DNA from: Nonomuraea sp. NEAU-A123
GTDB taxonomy: Bacteria > Actinomycetota > Actinomycetes > Streptosporangiales > Streptosporangiaceae
Direction of reading: 5' to 3'
NCBI RefSeq assembly: GCF_018603905.1
Contig: NZ_JAHFZZ010000009.1
Location: forward strand, 436,200 to 500,199
Length of the DNA: 64,000 nt
Position numbers and translations under genes: made by a program. Of this stretch, positions 9,120-17,789 are shown piece by piece; positions within the stretch are counted from its first letter, which is position 1, and every line of letters begins with the position of its first letter. Below the pieces are notes generated by a model. That model searched no databases. It was not told where the DNA came from and was given only the letters and a program-made list of their open reading frames with translations.

Positions 9120-9287
9120 GATCATGAGCTTTGATAACGTTCCGCGATGTCGGACTTACGGGACTTTTGCGAGCCGTGGAGTGGGACATGCCGTAGATCC
9201 GTACGCTCCGGATACGGCAGGACAGGGCGAGGCGCTTGGCGAACGGCCGGAGGCGTCAGCAAGCCAGAGTGGGCGGATTCGCTGCCA

Positions 9288-9824
9288 TCAAGCCGCCTCG
9301 TCCGCGGGATCGGGAGTGGGAGCCAGCCGCACACGGCCGGACTGGGCCTTCTCATCGGGAAAGACCCACTTCCGGAGCGCCCAGAAGCGGAAGACCATGG
9401 CGATCAGCGTGCCGATGATCTGCGCGCTCACGAAATCGGCGATCTCCTGGGCCACCAGGCTCACGTCCGGGATCTCCAGGCGGAATGCGTACCGGGAGAT
9501 CCATAGCGGCGCGGAGCTGAGCACCAGACCGACGCCACTGACCAGGAAGAACAGCGCCGCCTCGTGACGGCGCTCGCGGCCGCCCCTGGTCCGGAACGAC
9601 CATTCGCGATTCAACACGTAGGACACGATCGTCGCCACGAGCACCGCGATGACCTTCGCGGTCACCGGCTTCGGTTCCAAAATGGTCAGCTTCAGCCCAT
9701 AGAACACCGTGTTGTCCACTAAGAACGTTGTTCCACCCACCACCGCGAACTTCAGCAGTTCACGGTGCTTCAGCGCAAGCGCGTGCAGCGGTTCCGGTAA
9801 TCTCGCGAGTACTGCGTTTGCCAT
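9288..9824 (-). CDS. GtrA-family membrane protein
   Basis: Small four-TM protein of the GtrA/DPMS type, often involved in moving polyprenyl-linked sugars across the membrane. The 178 residues include FAVVGGTTFLVDNTVFYGL, SYVLNREWSFR and FRFWALRKWVF, typical of the family. ATG 9824 is preferred because GGGGGTG lies 8 bases before it; an ATG at 9857 is also open. The gene stands alone, is convergent with the ABC exporter, and is bracketed by the 44-bp repeats. No glycosyltransferase partner is adjacent, so the substrate is unknown. Confidence 0.85.
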   Translation of the reverse strand: MANAVLARLPEPLHALALKHRELLKFAVVGGTTFLVDNTVFYGLKLTILEPKPVTAKVIAVLVATIVSYVLNREWSFRTRGGRERRHEAALFFLVSGVGLVLSSAPLWISRYAFRLEIPDVSLVAQEIADFVSAQIIGTLIAMVFRFWALRKWVFPDEKAQSGRVRLAPTPDPADEAA

Positions 9825-9913
9825 TCGGAGCACCCCCGATCTTCTCACCAGCCACACACACTCATGGCCAGATGGTGAGGCTGCTGAGGGACCGTGACGC
9901 TACGTATCCAGAA

Positions 9914-9950
9914 CCCGAAAACCCGGTGCGCATCAATCCCGGATTTCGGG
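9914..9950. promoter_or_regulatory. Inverted repeat upstream of gtrA
   Basis: Arms CCCGAAAACCCGG (9914-9926) and CCCGGATTTCGGG (9938-9950) match at 11 of 13 positions with an 11-base loop. The site is about 90 bp upstream of the gtrA start. It could be an operator or a structured transcript element; it lacks a T run for a terminator. Confidence 0.35.
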
Positions 9951-9993
9951 TGTTTCCGCAGCAGTGAATGCTCACGCAAGCGCGAACCCTGCA

Positions 9994-10037
9994 TCCCCTA
10001 CCGCCGGGCTCGGTCGATACCCCGGGCCCGCGCGGCT
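9994..10037 (+). repeat. 44-bp direct repeat, copy 2
   Basis: Exact second copy of 9076-9119, in the same orientation, 918 bp away. Nothing in the sequence between this copy and hyuB explains it as a gene part. Together the two copies look like the footprint of a recombination or insertion event around gtrA, or a conserved regulatory hairpin. Confidence 0.9.
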
Positions 10038-10134
10038 TCCGGCGCCCTTGCCGTAGGCGAGGCGATGCGGACTGCCGCGAAAACACCCTCTGATCTGCTC
10101 ATACACTGACGGCCAGTGCGTGGTGCACAGGCAG

Positions 10135-10156
10135 CACCGCGCGTCGATGCGCGGTG
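10135..10156. terminator. Hairpin downstream of hyuB
   Basis: Perfect 8-bp arms CACCGCGC (10135-10142) and GCGCGGTG (10149-10156) with a 6-base loop. It lies about 94 bp beyond the hyuB stop on the transcribed strand, flanked by two copies of GTGCACAG. No T run follows, so its role as terminator is tentative. Confidence 0.3.
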
Positions 10157-10249
10157 CACAGCCGAACAGGAAGGGGGCGGTCCTATGGTGCGCGGCACTG
10201 AGCCGCCCACGCCTGATCAAGCGGCCGTCCCGCGCCCCGGAGACCGGAC

Positions 10250-11824
10250 TCAACCAGGCATGCCGTACCCGCCGCCACCCCCGGACTCGCACCGCAGCAC
10301 GTCACCGGCCCGCACCGGCAGGGCGTTGACCTTCAGTACCTCCCGCTCGCCCGCCGTACCCGGGTTCAACGTCACCCGTGGCGGCACACCCGCGTGGCCA
10401 CCGGCCAGCCCCCACGCCGGAGTGACCGAGCGTTCGAACCACAACGACAGCGAGGTCGGGCCGAGGAACTCGTACTCGCGCACCACCCCGTCGCCGCCAC
10501 GCCAGCGACCGGCGCCGCCGGAGCCGGGGCGGAGCTCATACCGGTGCACCCGCACCGGGAAGAGCGTCTCCAGCACCTCGATCGGCATGTCACGCAGGTC
10601 GCCGTTGACGCTGTTGATCAGCGCGCTCTCGCCGTCGCCACCGTCCCAGGCACCCCACCCACCGACGGTGGCCTCCTGGGAGACGTACAGCTTGCCGGTA
10701 CGCGGGTCGGTGCCGGAGAACTGCACGATCATCGAGTCGCCGTACGAGGCGGCGGCCGCCTTGCCCGGCAGCACCCCGGCCAGGGCCTTGACCACCAGAT
10801 CGATCAGCAGCCCCAGATGGGAGTAGTAGTACTGGCAGGCGGCCGGGGACCGGGCGGCCAGCATCGACCCCGGCCGGGTGATCACCCGCAGCGGACGGAA
10901 GGAGCCGCCGTTCAGCGGCACCTCGCCGGAGACCAGCAGCTTGAAGGCCACGCGGGCGGCCGCCACCGCCTGCGCAGCGCCGCAGTTGACCGGCCCCTCC
11001 GCCTGATCAGCACAGTCGCTCAGATCAACCGACATATCCGACCCGGCGACGGTCACCGTGACGTTCACCGGCAGCGGCACATCCAGCGAAATGCCGTCGT
11101 TGTCGAGGAATCCTCCGGCGCTGTAGACGCCGTCGGGAATGGCGGTGATGGCCTCCCGCTCCAGCCGCTCGGTCTGCACGAAGATCTCATCCCGCGCCGC
11201 CATGACCGTCTCCAGCCCCCAGCGCAACACGATCTCGGCCAGCCGCCGCTGCCCGGTCATCGCGCACGCCACCTGCGCCCGCATGTCGCCCAGCGTGGCG
11301 TGCGGGAAACGCGTGTTACGCGCGATCACCTCGTGCAGGTCACGGCACGGCCGGCCACCGGCGTAGATCTTCACCGGACCCAGCCTGAGCCCCTCCTGGA
11401 AGATGGAGGTGGAGTCCATCGACCCGCCCGGATCCTTCGACCCCACATCCAGCCAGTGCGCCCGCGACGCCGCGAAACCCGCCAACGCGCCGTCAACGAA
11501 GATCGGCCCGTACACCGTGACGTCGTTGAGATGGGTGCCGCCGATATAGGAGTCGTTGAGCACCCACACGTCTCCTTCCTGCCACACCTGCCTGCCGTAC
11601 AGCGCCTCCGTCTCGCGCGTGCACACCTCCAGGTTGCCCAGGAAGATCGGCAACCCCGACGACTGGCCCAGCACGTTGTGGTCGCGGTCCAGCAACGCCA
11701 CCGCGCAGTCCTTGGCCTCGTAGATCACCGGCGTGTACGACGAGCGGATCAACGTCGCGTTCATGTCCTCGGCCGCCTGCAGCAACGCGCAGCGAATGAT
11801 CTCTGTCGTGACCGGGTCGATCAT
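10250..11824 (-). CDS. hyuB: Hydantoinase B/oxoprolinase-family subunit
   Basis: 524 residues of the HyuB family, which with HyuA forms ATP-dependent N-methylhydantoinase, 5-oxoprolinase or acetone/acetophenone-carboxylase-type enzymes. Family features are the N-terminal [20 protein letters not shown], the run [18 protein letters not shown], and the Gly-rich C-terminus [12 protein letters not shown]. Its ATG overlaps the hyuA stop codon (ATGA), which shows a two-gene operon. The exact substrate cannot be assigned: the enzyme class spans hydantoins, 5-oxoproline and ketones. Confidence 0.88.
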   Translation of the reverse strand: MIDPVTTEIIRCALLQAAEDMNATLIRSSYTPVIYEAKDCAVALLDRDHNVLGQSSGLPIFLGNLEVCTRETEALYGRQVWQEGDVWVLNDSYIGGTHLNDVTVYGPIFVDGALAGFAASRAHWLDVGSKDPGGSMDSTSIFQEGLRLGPVKIYAGGRPCRDLHEVIARNTRFPHATLGDMRAQVACAMTGQRRLAEIVLRWGLETVMAARDEIFVQTERLEREAITAIPDGVYSAGGFLDNDGISLDVPLPVNVTVTVAGSDMSVDLSDCADQAEGPVNCGAAQAVAAARVAFKLLVSGEVPLNGGSFRPLRVITRPGSMLAARSPAACQYYYSHLGLLIDLVVKALAGVLPGKAAAASYGDSMIVQFSGTDPRTGKLYVSQEATVGGWGAWDGGDGESALINSVNGDLRDMPIEVLETLFPVRVHRYELRPGSGGAGRWRGGDGVVREYEFLGPTSLSLWFERSVTPAWGLAGGHAGVPPRVTLNPGTAGEREVLKVNALPVRAGDVLRCESGGGGGYGMPG

Positions 11825-13845
11825 GGCGCCACCTTGATGATGAGGAATCCGAACTCGTCCACCGAAGCCACGCAGCCTGGCGGGATGACCGTGGTGGCCG
11901 TCTCCTCCACCACGATCGCCGGGCCCGCCAGCTCGCCGGCCAGCGCCGACCGGCGTACCACCGGCGTCCCGTGCGTCACCCCGTCGAAAACGACCTGCCG
12001 CGTCACCGCCGCCCGCTCCTCCACCTCTGGCGACGCGGCCGCCAGGCGGGGAAAGGTGCCCAGCCCCGTCGAGCGCAGCATCACGACCTCCACCGGCGCC
12101 TCCGGCGTGGCATGCCCGTAGCGGGCGGTGTGCGCCTGGGCGAACCGCGCGGCGACGCGCGGCAGAAAGTCCGGCGCCGCGGACTCGTCGGCGCCTTCCA
12201 GTGGGATGGTGAGGGTGTAGTCCTGACCTTCGTACCGCATGTCCACGGCGTGCTCCACGCGCCGCCGTGCCGTCGGGACCCCCTGGGCCGCCAGTTCCGC
12301 CAGCGCGGAGGCCTCCAGCGCGGCGAGCGCCGTCGCCATCGCCGGTCCGTCCAGCGACTCCTGGCCGCGGAAATGCGGCTCGGTCAGATCCCGCCGCACG
12401 TCGGCCTCCAGCATGCCCCAGGCGGAGAACGCGCCGGGGAAGCGTGGCACGACCACCTCGCCGATGCCCAGCTCCCGCGCGATGAACACCGCGTGCATCG
12501 CGCCCGCTCCGCCGAAGGCCAGCAGCGCGAACTCGCGCGGCTCGATCCCGTGGTCCACGGTGATCGTCCGGATCGCCTGCGCCATCTTGGCATTGGCCAC
12601 CTGGCAGATGCCCTCGGCCAGCCGCACCGGCTCCATCCCCAGTTGCCCGGCCAGCGCGGCCACGGCCCGGTGCGCCGCCTCCACGTCCAGGCTCATCAGC
12701 CCGCCGGCGAACCACTCCGGATCCACCCGCCCCAGCACCACGTTGGCGTCGGTCACCGTCGGCTGGGTACCGCCGCGCCCGTAGCAGGCCGGGCCGGGCA
12801 CCGCGCCGGCTGACTGCGGGCCTACCCGCAGCGCCCCCGCCTCGGCATAGGCCAGCGATCCGCCGCCCGCGCCGATCGTGTGCAGGTTCACCAGCGGCAT
12901 CAGCACCGGGAAACCCTCGATCGAGGCCTCGCTGGTGATGTCGGGCCGGCCGTCCATCACCAGGGAGACGTCGAACGAGGTGCCGCCCATGTCCACGCAG
13001 ATCGCATTGCGGCGACCACCCAGCAGCCGGGCCAGCGCCACCCCGCCCATCGTGCCACCGACCGGCCCAGACAGCAGCGTCTGCAACGGCCGGCGCATCG
13101 CGTGCGAAGCGTTGACCAGCCCACCGGAAGACTGCATGACGTGCACCGGCACGCCAAGTCCCCGCTCGGCGAACCGTCGTTCGATGCCGGCCAGATACCG
13201 GCGCACCGCCGGACCGGTGTAGGCCTCCAGCACCGCGCTGGAGGTCCGCTCGTACTCCCGCCATTCCCGGGCCGCCTCGTGGCTGAGCACTACCAGCACC
13301 CGTTCACCCAGCTCCTCGCGGAGGATCTCCGCCGCGCGCACCTCGTGCTCGGGGTTGGCGTAGGAGAACAGCAGGCACACCGCCACCGCGTCGAAGCCCT
13401 CGGCCAACGCCCGCCGCGCGGCCCCCCGTACCGCCTGCTCGTCCAGCGCGGTCAGCTCACCGCCCCGCCAGTCCAGCCGGCCGCCGACCTCCACGATGTG
13501 CTCGCGCGGCACCAGCGGCACCGGCTTGCGATACCGCAGGTCGAACATGCGCGTGCGGTTGCCACGCGCGATGTGGTAGGCGTGCCCGGCTCCCTGGCCG
13601 GCCAGCAGCAGCACCTTGGCGCCCTTGCGTTCCAGCAGCGCGTTCAGCCCTTGTGTGGTGCCGTGTACGAAAAAGGAGATCTCAGTGAGGTCGGCCACCA
13701 CCGATCCCAGCGCGGCGAACACCCCCTCAGCCAGATCCCCGGGCGTGCTGGGCGCCTTCGACGCGACTACCGCGCCGGTCCGCTCGTCGTAGCAGACCAC
13801 ATCCGTGAAGGTGCCGCCAATGTCCATCGCGACCCGATACGTCAT
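11821..13845 (-). CDS. hyuA: Hydantoinase A/oxoprolinase-family subunit
   Basis: 674 residues, the ATP-binding partner of HyuB. The N-terminal MTYRVAMDIGGTFTDVV is the diagnostic phosphate-binding motif. Further motifs are FFVHGTTQGLNALLERKGAK, VMQSSGGLVNASHA, CVDMGGTSFDVSLV and TIGAGGGSLAYAEAGALRVG. ATG 13845 gives the standard N-terminus; longer upstream extension is open but has no family sequence. The upstream gene ABM (13929) is co-directional, 83 bp away. Nothing points to a dedicated regulator apart from the MarR gene beyond. Confidence 0.9.
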   Translation of the reverse strand: MTYRVAMDIGGTFTDVVCYDERTGAVVASKAPSTPGDLAEGVFAALGSVVADLTEISFFVHGTTQGLNALLERKGAKVLLLAGQGAGHAYHIARGNRTRMFDLRYRKPVPLVPREHIVEVGGRLDWRGGELTALDEQAVRGAARRALAEGFDAVAVCLLFSYANPEHEVRAAEILREELGERVLVVLSHEAAREWREYERTSSAVLEAYTGPAVRRYLAGIERRFAERGLGVPVHVMQSSGGLVNASHAMRRPLQTLLSGPVGGTMGGVALARLLGGRRNAICVDMGGTSFDVSLVMDGRPDITSEASIEGFPVLMPLVNLHTIGAGGGSLAYAEAGALRVGPQSAGAVPGPACYGRGGTQPTVTDANVVLGRVDPEWFAGGLMSLDVEAAHRAVAALAGQLGMEPVRLAEGICQVANAKMAQAIRTITVDHGIEPREFALLAFGGAGAMHAVFIARELGIGEVVVPRFPGAFSAWGMLEADVRRDLTEPHFRGQESLDGPAMATALAALEASALAELAAQGVPTARRRVEHAVDMRYEGQDYTLTIPLEGADESAAPDFLPRVAARFAQAHTARYGHATPEAPVEVVMLRSTGLGTFPRLAAASPEVEERAAVTRQVVFDGVTHGTPVVRRSALAGELAGPAIVVEETATTVIPPGCVASVDEFGFLIIKVAP

Positions 13846-13928
13846 GGCGACCACGGTAGGCCTGGCAGCCCTCAGGAGGCTGTGCACCCCACAGCCTCCA
13901 GCCTCACATGAGGCCAACCGCCCGTCCC

Positions 13929-14255
13929 TTACTGGTGGTGCACCGACTCGACGGTGTACAGGTGCGGGTCGTAGTGGTCGGCGATCGCGGCCGCCTGCCT
14001 CATGTGCACCTGGGCCTCCGGGTCGGCCAGCATGGCCTCGAAGTCCGCCGCGCTCCCCCACTGGGCGTAGTTGAGCACCCTGGTGCCGTCGGTGCTGGCG
14101 TGGATGTTCGCGGCGACGAATCCCGGCCGATGCCGCATCACCTCTTCGGTGGCGGTGGTCAGGAGCTCGACGAGCTCGCGCTGCCGGCTGCTCTGGACGG
14201 TGAAGACGTTGATCAGCGTGGCGACCGGCGCGTTCAGGGTGATGGTCGTGGCCAT
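13929..14255 (-). CDS. Antibiotic biosynthesis monooxygenase (ABM)-domain protein
   Basis: 108 residues forming one ABM ferredoxin-like domain (TLINVFTVQSSRQRELVELL, then RHRPGFVAANIHASTDGTRV and YAQW). Such proteins act as small cofactor-free monooxygenases or quinol-handling enzymes. The start at 14255 has a strong AGGAGGAA site. It is divergent from a MarR regulator, sharing a 57-bp intergenic region filled by a palindrome, so it is almost certainly the direct target of that regulator. Substrate unknown. Confidence 0.85.
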   Translation of the reverse strand: MATTITLNAPVATLINVFTVQSSRQRELVELLTTATEEVMRHRPGFVAANIHASTDGTRVLNYAQWGSAADFEAMLADPEAQVHMRQAAAIADHYDPHLYTVESVHHQ

Positions 14256-14267
14256 GGAGTTCCTCCT

Positions 14268-14315
14268 CATGTCAGGATCCTTACATTCCTCATTATGTGT
14301 AAGGTTCCTGTCATG
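14268..14315. promoter_or_regulatory. Long MarR-type operator covering the divergent promoters
   Basis: Two 18-bp arms (14268-14285 and 14298-14315) are inverted copies with 16 of 18 matches, separated by 12 bp. The arms read CATGTCAGGATCCTTACA and, inverted, CATGACAGGAACCTTACA. The right arm includes the ATG of the MarR gene, so binding would block both its transcription and that of the ABM gene. Confidence 0.8.
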
Positions 14316-14735
14316 AGTCAACTCGATGAACGCATCGGCTACTTGGTCAAGCAGGTCCAGCAGGCGTTCCGCAGAGCCTGCGAGGAACAACTGCGCAGCG
14401 TGGGCTTGTCCATGTCCCAGTACGCGGTGCTCCGAGCGCTGGCCGACGCGCCCGGGGCGCCGGCCGCCGAGCTCGCCCGTCGTACGTTCGTCACTCGCCA
14501 GTCATTGCGGGACGTGCTCACCGGGCTGAAGGAGGCCGGGCTGGCCTCCGTCGCCGCACAGCCGTCGGCGGGCCGGGCCCTGCCGGTCACCCTCACCGAC
14601 TCCGGCCGGCTCATGCTGGACCAGGCGGAAAGGATCGTGATGGAGGTGGAGAGCCGCATGCTCATCACCCTTCCGCCCGGCGACGTACGCCAACTGGCCA
14701 CCCTCCTCACCACATGCGCCGAGAACCTGGCGTGA
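14313..14735 (+). CDS. MarR-family transcriptional regulator
   Basis: 140-residue winged helix regulator. The helix-turn-helix is visible as APAAELARRTFVTRQSLRDV (about residues 47-66), followed by the wing and the dimerisation helices. It is divergent from the ABM-domain gene with the palindromic operator between them, the usual arrangement of an autoregulated, ligand-released repressor. Possible ligands are phenolics or quinones handled by the ABM enzyme (inference). No clear Shine-Dalgarno site precedes ATG 14313. Confidence 0.9.
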   Translation: MSQLDERIGYLVKQVQQAFRRACEEQLRSVGLSMSQYAVLRALADAPGAPAAELARRTFVTRQSLRDVLTGLKEAGLASVAAQPSAGRALPVTLTDSGRLMLDQAERIVMEVESRMLITLPPGDVRQLATLLTTCAENLA

Positions 14736-14777
14736 GCAGAGGCTCCTCTTCAGTCGCCGGCGGCGGGGAACACAACG

Positions 14778-14815
14778 AGACGCCCGGCGGGGGGTTTCCC
14801 AGCCGAGCGTCTTTC
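14778..14815. terminator. Hairpin terminator shared by marR and the 39-residue ORF
   Basis: Arms AGACGCCCGGC (14778-14788) and GCCGAGCGTCT (14802-14812) pair at 10 of 11 positions and are followed by TTTC on the plus strand and by a T-containing stretch on the minus strand. It lies 43 bp after the marR stop and 18 bp after the stop of the small minus-strand ORF, so it could end both. Confidence 0.6.
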
Positions 14816-14832
14816 TGGGTCAGGTGTCGAGC

Positions 14833-14952
14833 TCAGTGGCGGTGACGGCGGCGACGGCGCGCGAGTGCCGCACTATCGCTCGTATCCCCAGACAGCCCAG
14901 GAGGCTTAGGGATCGGCGGACGGGTCAGACCGAAGAGGGACAGAATTGACAT
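14833..14952 (-). CDS. Small ORF, 39 residues, basic C-terminal tail
   Basis: ATG 14952 is preceded by AGGAGAGCACC, one of the best ribosome sites in the region, and the frame closes with TGA at 14833. The product starts MSILSLFGLTRPPIPKPPG and ends ARRRRRHRH. No family is recognised and no signal peptide or membrane segment is convincing. Upstream lies a leader with three stem-loops (14978-15047), so expression is probably regulated in the transcript. It could be a real small basic (RNA-binding or ribosome-associated) protein or a leader peptide; no gene follows it on the same strand. Confidence 0.55.
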   Translation of the reverse strand: MSILSLFGLTRPPIPKPPGLSGDTSDSAALARRRRRHRH

Positions 14953-14977
14953 GGTGCTCTCCTAGGATTCTGGCTTC

Positions 14978-15047
14978 AGCGGGGACCGATGCTGACCCCG
15001 CTCCCGCTACAACACCTCGGGCTCCCCGAACCTGCCCCTCAAGAGGG
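14978..15047 (-). promoter_or_regulatory. Structured leader with three hairpins before the 39-residue ORF
   Basis: Three consecutive perfect inverted repeats: AGCGGGG/CCCCGCT (14978-14984, 14996-15002), TCGGG/CCCGA (15017-15021, 15025-15029) and CCCTC/GAGGG (15036-15040, 15043-15047). In the minus-strand transcript the first-named lies just before the ribosome site. I do not recognise a known riboswitch class. Between 15048 and 15292 no gene is seen. Confidence 0.45.
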
Positions 15048-15224
15048 CTTGTGACCTGGATTTTTACCACCCGGAGCCATGCCGAGTAGCTCCCCTGCCG
15101 GGCTTTGCGCCGCGAAAATGTCGTTTTGCCCTTCCGGCGGACATAGCCGTTATGACGCGATCCGCGCCAACGCCCCGCGCCCGCGAAACCCCGGCACCGC
15201 ACCGTCACGGGCGTCTCTCTTGTG

Positions 15225-15240
15225 GGAACTTTTACGTTCC
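15225..15240. promoter_or_regulatory. Short inverted repeat in the gene-free stretch 14953-15292
   Basis: GGAAC (15225-15229) and GTTCC (15236-15240) flank TTTTAC. It lies 53 bp beyond the LacI-family gene stop. It could be a weak terminator for that gene or an operator-like element for the small ORF unit; neither is established. Confidence 0.25.
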
Positions 15241-15292
15241 TGACTGGAGAGGTGAGCTGGGGCTTGTGTAGTGGTGAATATCGAGGGCTGTT

Positions 15293-16333
15293 CTAGTTGA
15301 GCGTTCGGGAATGCCCCTTTCCCGGCAAATCCGTACTCTCCCGAAATGCCAGTCGATGCGGCACGCACACCTCGTGTGCCTTGTCCGTCCCGCCGCTCAG
15401 CCGCTCGGCCAGCAGGTCCACCGCCGACTGCGCGATCAGCGCCTTGTCGGGCGCCACGGTCGACAGTGTGGGCGTGGCGAACCGGCCGTCCTCGATGTCG
15501 TCGAACCCCATCACCATCACGTCGCCCGGCACCTCGTACCCCCGCTTGAGCAGCGTCCGCAGGGCGCCCAGGGCGAGCACGTCGTTGAAGCAGAAGACCG
15601 CGTCCGGCGCGCCGGAGTCGAGCAGGCGGCTCATGGCCTCGGCGCCGTCGGCGCGCCCCCAGCGTGCGACCGGCGCGACCAGTGACGGATCGGCGGGGAC
15701 GCCGGCCTCGGCGAGCGCCTGCTGGTAGCCCTTCAGCCGCAGGCGGCCCGTCACGGCGACGGCCGTGCGCTGCACGCCGATGGCGGCGATCCTGCGCCTG
15801 CCACGCTCGGCCAGGTGCAGGGTGGCGGCCCGCGCGGCGGCCACGTTGTCGATGCCGACGTGATCGTAGGGCGAGCGGCCCGTCCCGATGCGCTCTCCGA
15901 GCAGCACCATCGGCGTGCCCTCGTCGCGCCCGGCCAGGTCCTTGGCCGTGAGCGCGAGCGGGCTGAACAGCAGCCCGTCGATGAGGTGGTCGCGGATCCC
16001 GGAGATCACCACGCGTTCCTTGGCCCGGTCGCCCTGGGTCTGGTCGATGAGCACGGTCCAGCCTCGCCGGTCGGCCGCCTCGATGACGTTCGTGGCCAGT
16101 TCGGCGAAGTAGGGGTTGTCCAGGTCGGGCACCGCCAGCGCGACCACGCCGGAGCGGCCCGCGCGCAGGCTGCGCGCCGACAGGTTCGGCCGGTAGGAGA
16201 GCTCGGCTATCGCCGCCTCCACCCGGGCGCGTGTCTCGTCACTGACATGGGGATAGTCGTTGACCACGTTGGACACGGTCTTGATCGACACCCCGGCCAA
16301 CTCGGCGACGTCCTTCAACCTCGGCCGCACCAT
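15293..16333 (-). CDS. LacI-family transcriptional regulator
   Basis: 346 residues: N-terminal LacI helix-turn-helix and hinge (LKDVAELAGVSIKTVSNVVN, then YRPNLSARSLRAGRSG), followed by a periplasmic-binding-like sugar sensor domain (VALAVPDLDNPYFAEL, DGLLFSPL, PDAVFCFNDVLALGAL, VMVMGFDDI). It is divergent from the arabinan ABC/GH43/GH51 operon and three operator-like ACAACG sites lie between them, so it is the likely repressor of that operon, relieved by arabinose-containing sugars (inference). Confidence 0.93.
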   Translation of the reverse strand: MVRPRLKDVAELAGVSIKTVSNVVNDYPHVSDETRARVEAAIAELSYRPNLSARSLRAGRSGVVALAVPDLDNPYFAELATNVIEAADRRGWTVLIDQTQGDRAKERVVISGIRDHLIDGLLFSPLALTAKDLAGRDEGTPMVLLGERIGTGRSPYDHVGIDNVAAARAATLHLAERGRRRIAAIGVQRTAVAVTGRLRLKGYQQALAEAGVPADPSLVAPVARWGRADGAEAMSRLLDSGAPDAVFCFNDVLALGALRTLLKRGYEVPGDVMVMGFDDIEDGRFATPTLSTVAPDKALIAQSAVDLLAERLSGGTDKAHEVCVPHRLAFRESTDLPGKGHSRTLN

Positions 16334-16361
16334 GCCCCCTTCGCCATCGGCACCCTACCTG

Positions 16362-16427
16362 TTTTACAACGATGTAACGAACTGACGCCAGCCAGTTTAC
16401 AACGTTGGAACCAACGATGTAGAACGT
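16362..16427. promoter_or_regulatory. Three LacI-type operator sites
   Basis: Three related sites in the 124-bp divergent region: TTTTACAACGATGTAACG (16362-16379), GTTTACAACGTTGGAACC (16395-16412) and ACCAACGATGTAGAACGT (16410-16427). They share an ACAACG or CCAACG half-site followed by an imperfect inverted half, as in LacI-family operators. The last two overlap. The remainder up to ATG 16458 holds GGGCAGGAG as ribosome site. Confidence 0.7.
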
Positions 16428-16457
16428 CCCTAACCTCATGGGCAGGAGTGATCTGGC

Positions 16458-17789
16458 ATGTCCCTCGACAACCTCTCCAGGCGGCGCGCACTGGGCCTGG
16501 GCCTCGGCGCGCTGGTCATCGGCGCCGCGGGCTGCGGCGGAGGCGGCGGCGGCCCCAAGCAGGCACAGGCGCCGGCCACCACGGCGGCGGCCACCGAATA
16601 CACCGGTCCCTCGGTCTCGCTGAAGTTCTGGAACGGCTTCACCGGCGGCGACGGCCCGGTCATGAAGAAGCTGGTGGACCAGTTCAACGCCGAGCACCAG
16701 AACATCAAGGTGTCGATGAACGTCTACCAGTGGGCCGACTACTACGCGAAGGTTCCCGCGGCCGTCTCCGCAGGTCAAGGCCCTGACCTCGGCATCATGC
16801 ACGTCGACAGCGTCGCCACCAACGCCGCACGGCAGGTGGTCCTGCCCCTCGACGACGTGGCCAACGCGCTCAGCCTCACCGAGGCGGACTTCTCCCCGCC
16901 GGTCTGGAAGGCCGGCGCCTACAAGGGCGCGCGCTACTCGATCCCGCTCGACGTGCACCCGCTCGGCATGTTCTACAACAAGACGGTCATGAAGCAGGCC
17001 GGGCTCGACCCGGAGCAGCCGCCCAAGACCGGCGAGGAGTACATGACGGCGCTGGAGGCGCTGAAGAAGGCGGGCATCCAGGGGCACTGGGCCACGCCGT
17101 TCCCGTTCACCGGAAGCATGCAGTTCGGGACGCTGCTCTACCAGAACGGCGGCCAGCTCTTCGCCGACGACGCCGGCGTCTCGCGCTTCGCCGAGGACCC
17201 CGGCGTGCATGCCCTGACCTGGCTCGTCGACCTCGTCAACAAGGGCTACAGCCCCAAGAACGTCGGCCAGGACGCCGACTTCATCGCCCTGCAGAACGGC
17301 AAGGCCGCGTTCAACTGGAACGGCATCTGGTCCATCAACACGCTCAAGGAGATCAAGAACCTGGAGTGGGGTGTCGCGCCGCTCCCGCAGATCGGGGCGA
17401 AGCCGGCGGCGTGGGCGGGCTCGCACCAGTTCGTGGTGTTCAAGCAGCGTACGCCCGACCAGAACAAGCTGACCGCGGCCAAGGTGTTCATCAACTGGAT
17501 CAGCGGCCACTCGCTGGAGTGGGCCAAGGGCGGCCAGGTGCCGGCCCGCAAGTCGATCCGCGACAGCGCGGAGTTCGCGGCGCTGAAGGAGCAGGCCACG
17601 ATCGGCACCCAGATCGACTACCTGTACTTCCTGCCGTCGGTGGCGGGCATCGGGGACGCCTCCGCGGTCGTCGACCAGGCGATCAACGCGGCGATCCTGC
17701 TCAAGAAGAGCCCCAAGGACGCGCTCACGGAGGCCGCCGCCAAGGCCGACAAGATCCTTGAGGCCAACCGGAAGAAGTACGGCGCCTGA
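16458..17789 (+). CDS. Sugar ABC transporter solute-binding lipoprotein
   Basis: 443 residues. The N-terminus combines a twin-arginine-like start (SRRRALGLGLG) with a lipobox ending at the cysteine of GAAGC, followed by a Gly-rich linker. The body is a family 1 carbohydrate-binding protein (SLKFWNGFTGGDGPVMKKLV, FYNKTVMKQAGLDP, FNWNGIWSIN). It is the first gene of the operon with two permeases, GH43 and GH51, so the expected ligand is an arabino-oligosaccharide (inference from context). No ATPase gene is present in the operon; a shared MsiK-type ATPase elsewhere is likely. Confidence 0.92.
   Translation: MSLDNLSRRRALGLGLGALVIGAAGCGGGGGGPKQAQAPATTAAATEYTGPSVSLKFWNGFTGGDGPVMKKLVDQFNAEHQNIKVSMNVYQWADYYAKVPAAVSAGQGPDLGIMHVDSVATNAARQVVLPLDDVANALSLTEADFSPPVWKAGAYKGARYSIPLDVHPLGMFYNKTVMKQAGLDPEQPPKTGEEYMTALEALKKAGIQGHWATPFPFTGSMQFGTLLYQNGGQLFADDAGVSRFAEDPGVHALTWLVDLVNKGYSPKNVGQDADFIALQNGKAAFNWNGIWSINTLKEIKNLEWGVAPLPQIGAKPAAWAGSHQFVVFKQRTPDQNKLTAAKVFINWISGHSLEWAKGGQVPARKSIRDSAEFAALKEQATIGTQIDYLYFLPSVAGIGDASAVVDQAINAAILLKKSPKDALTEAAAKADKILEANRKKYGA

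Noticed and set aside
10250-13264. Continuous minus-strand frame of about 1000 codons that joins an extra N-terminus to HyuB
   Set aside because: The upstream part lies over hyuA in another frame and has no family sequence. HyuB starts at the ATG overlapping the hyuA stop.
14953-15200. Known riboswitch class in the leader of the 39-residue ORF
   Set aside because: Compared by eye with cobalamin, SAM, c-di-AMP, glycine and TPP consensus elements; none of their conserved cores is present, only simple hairpins.
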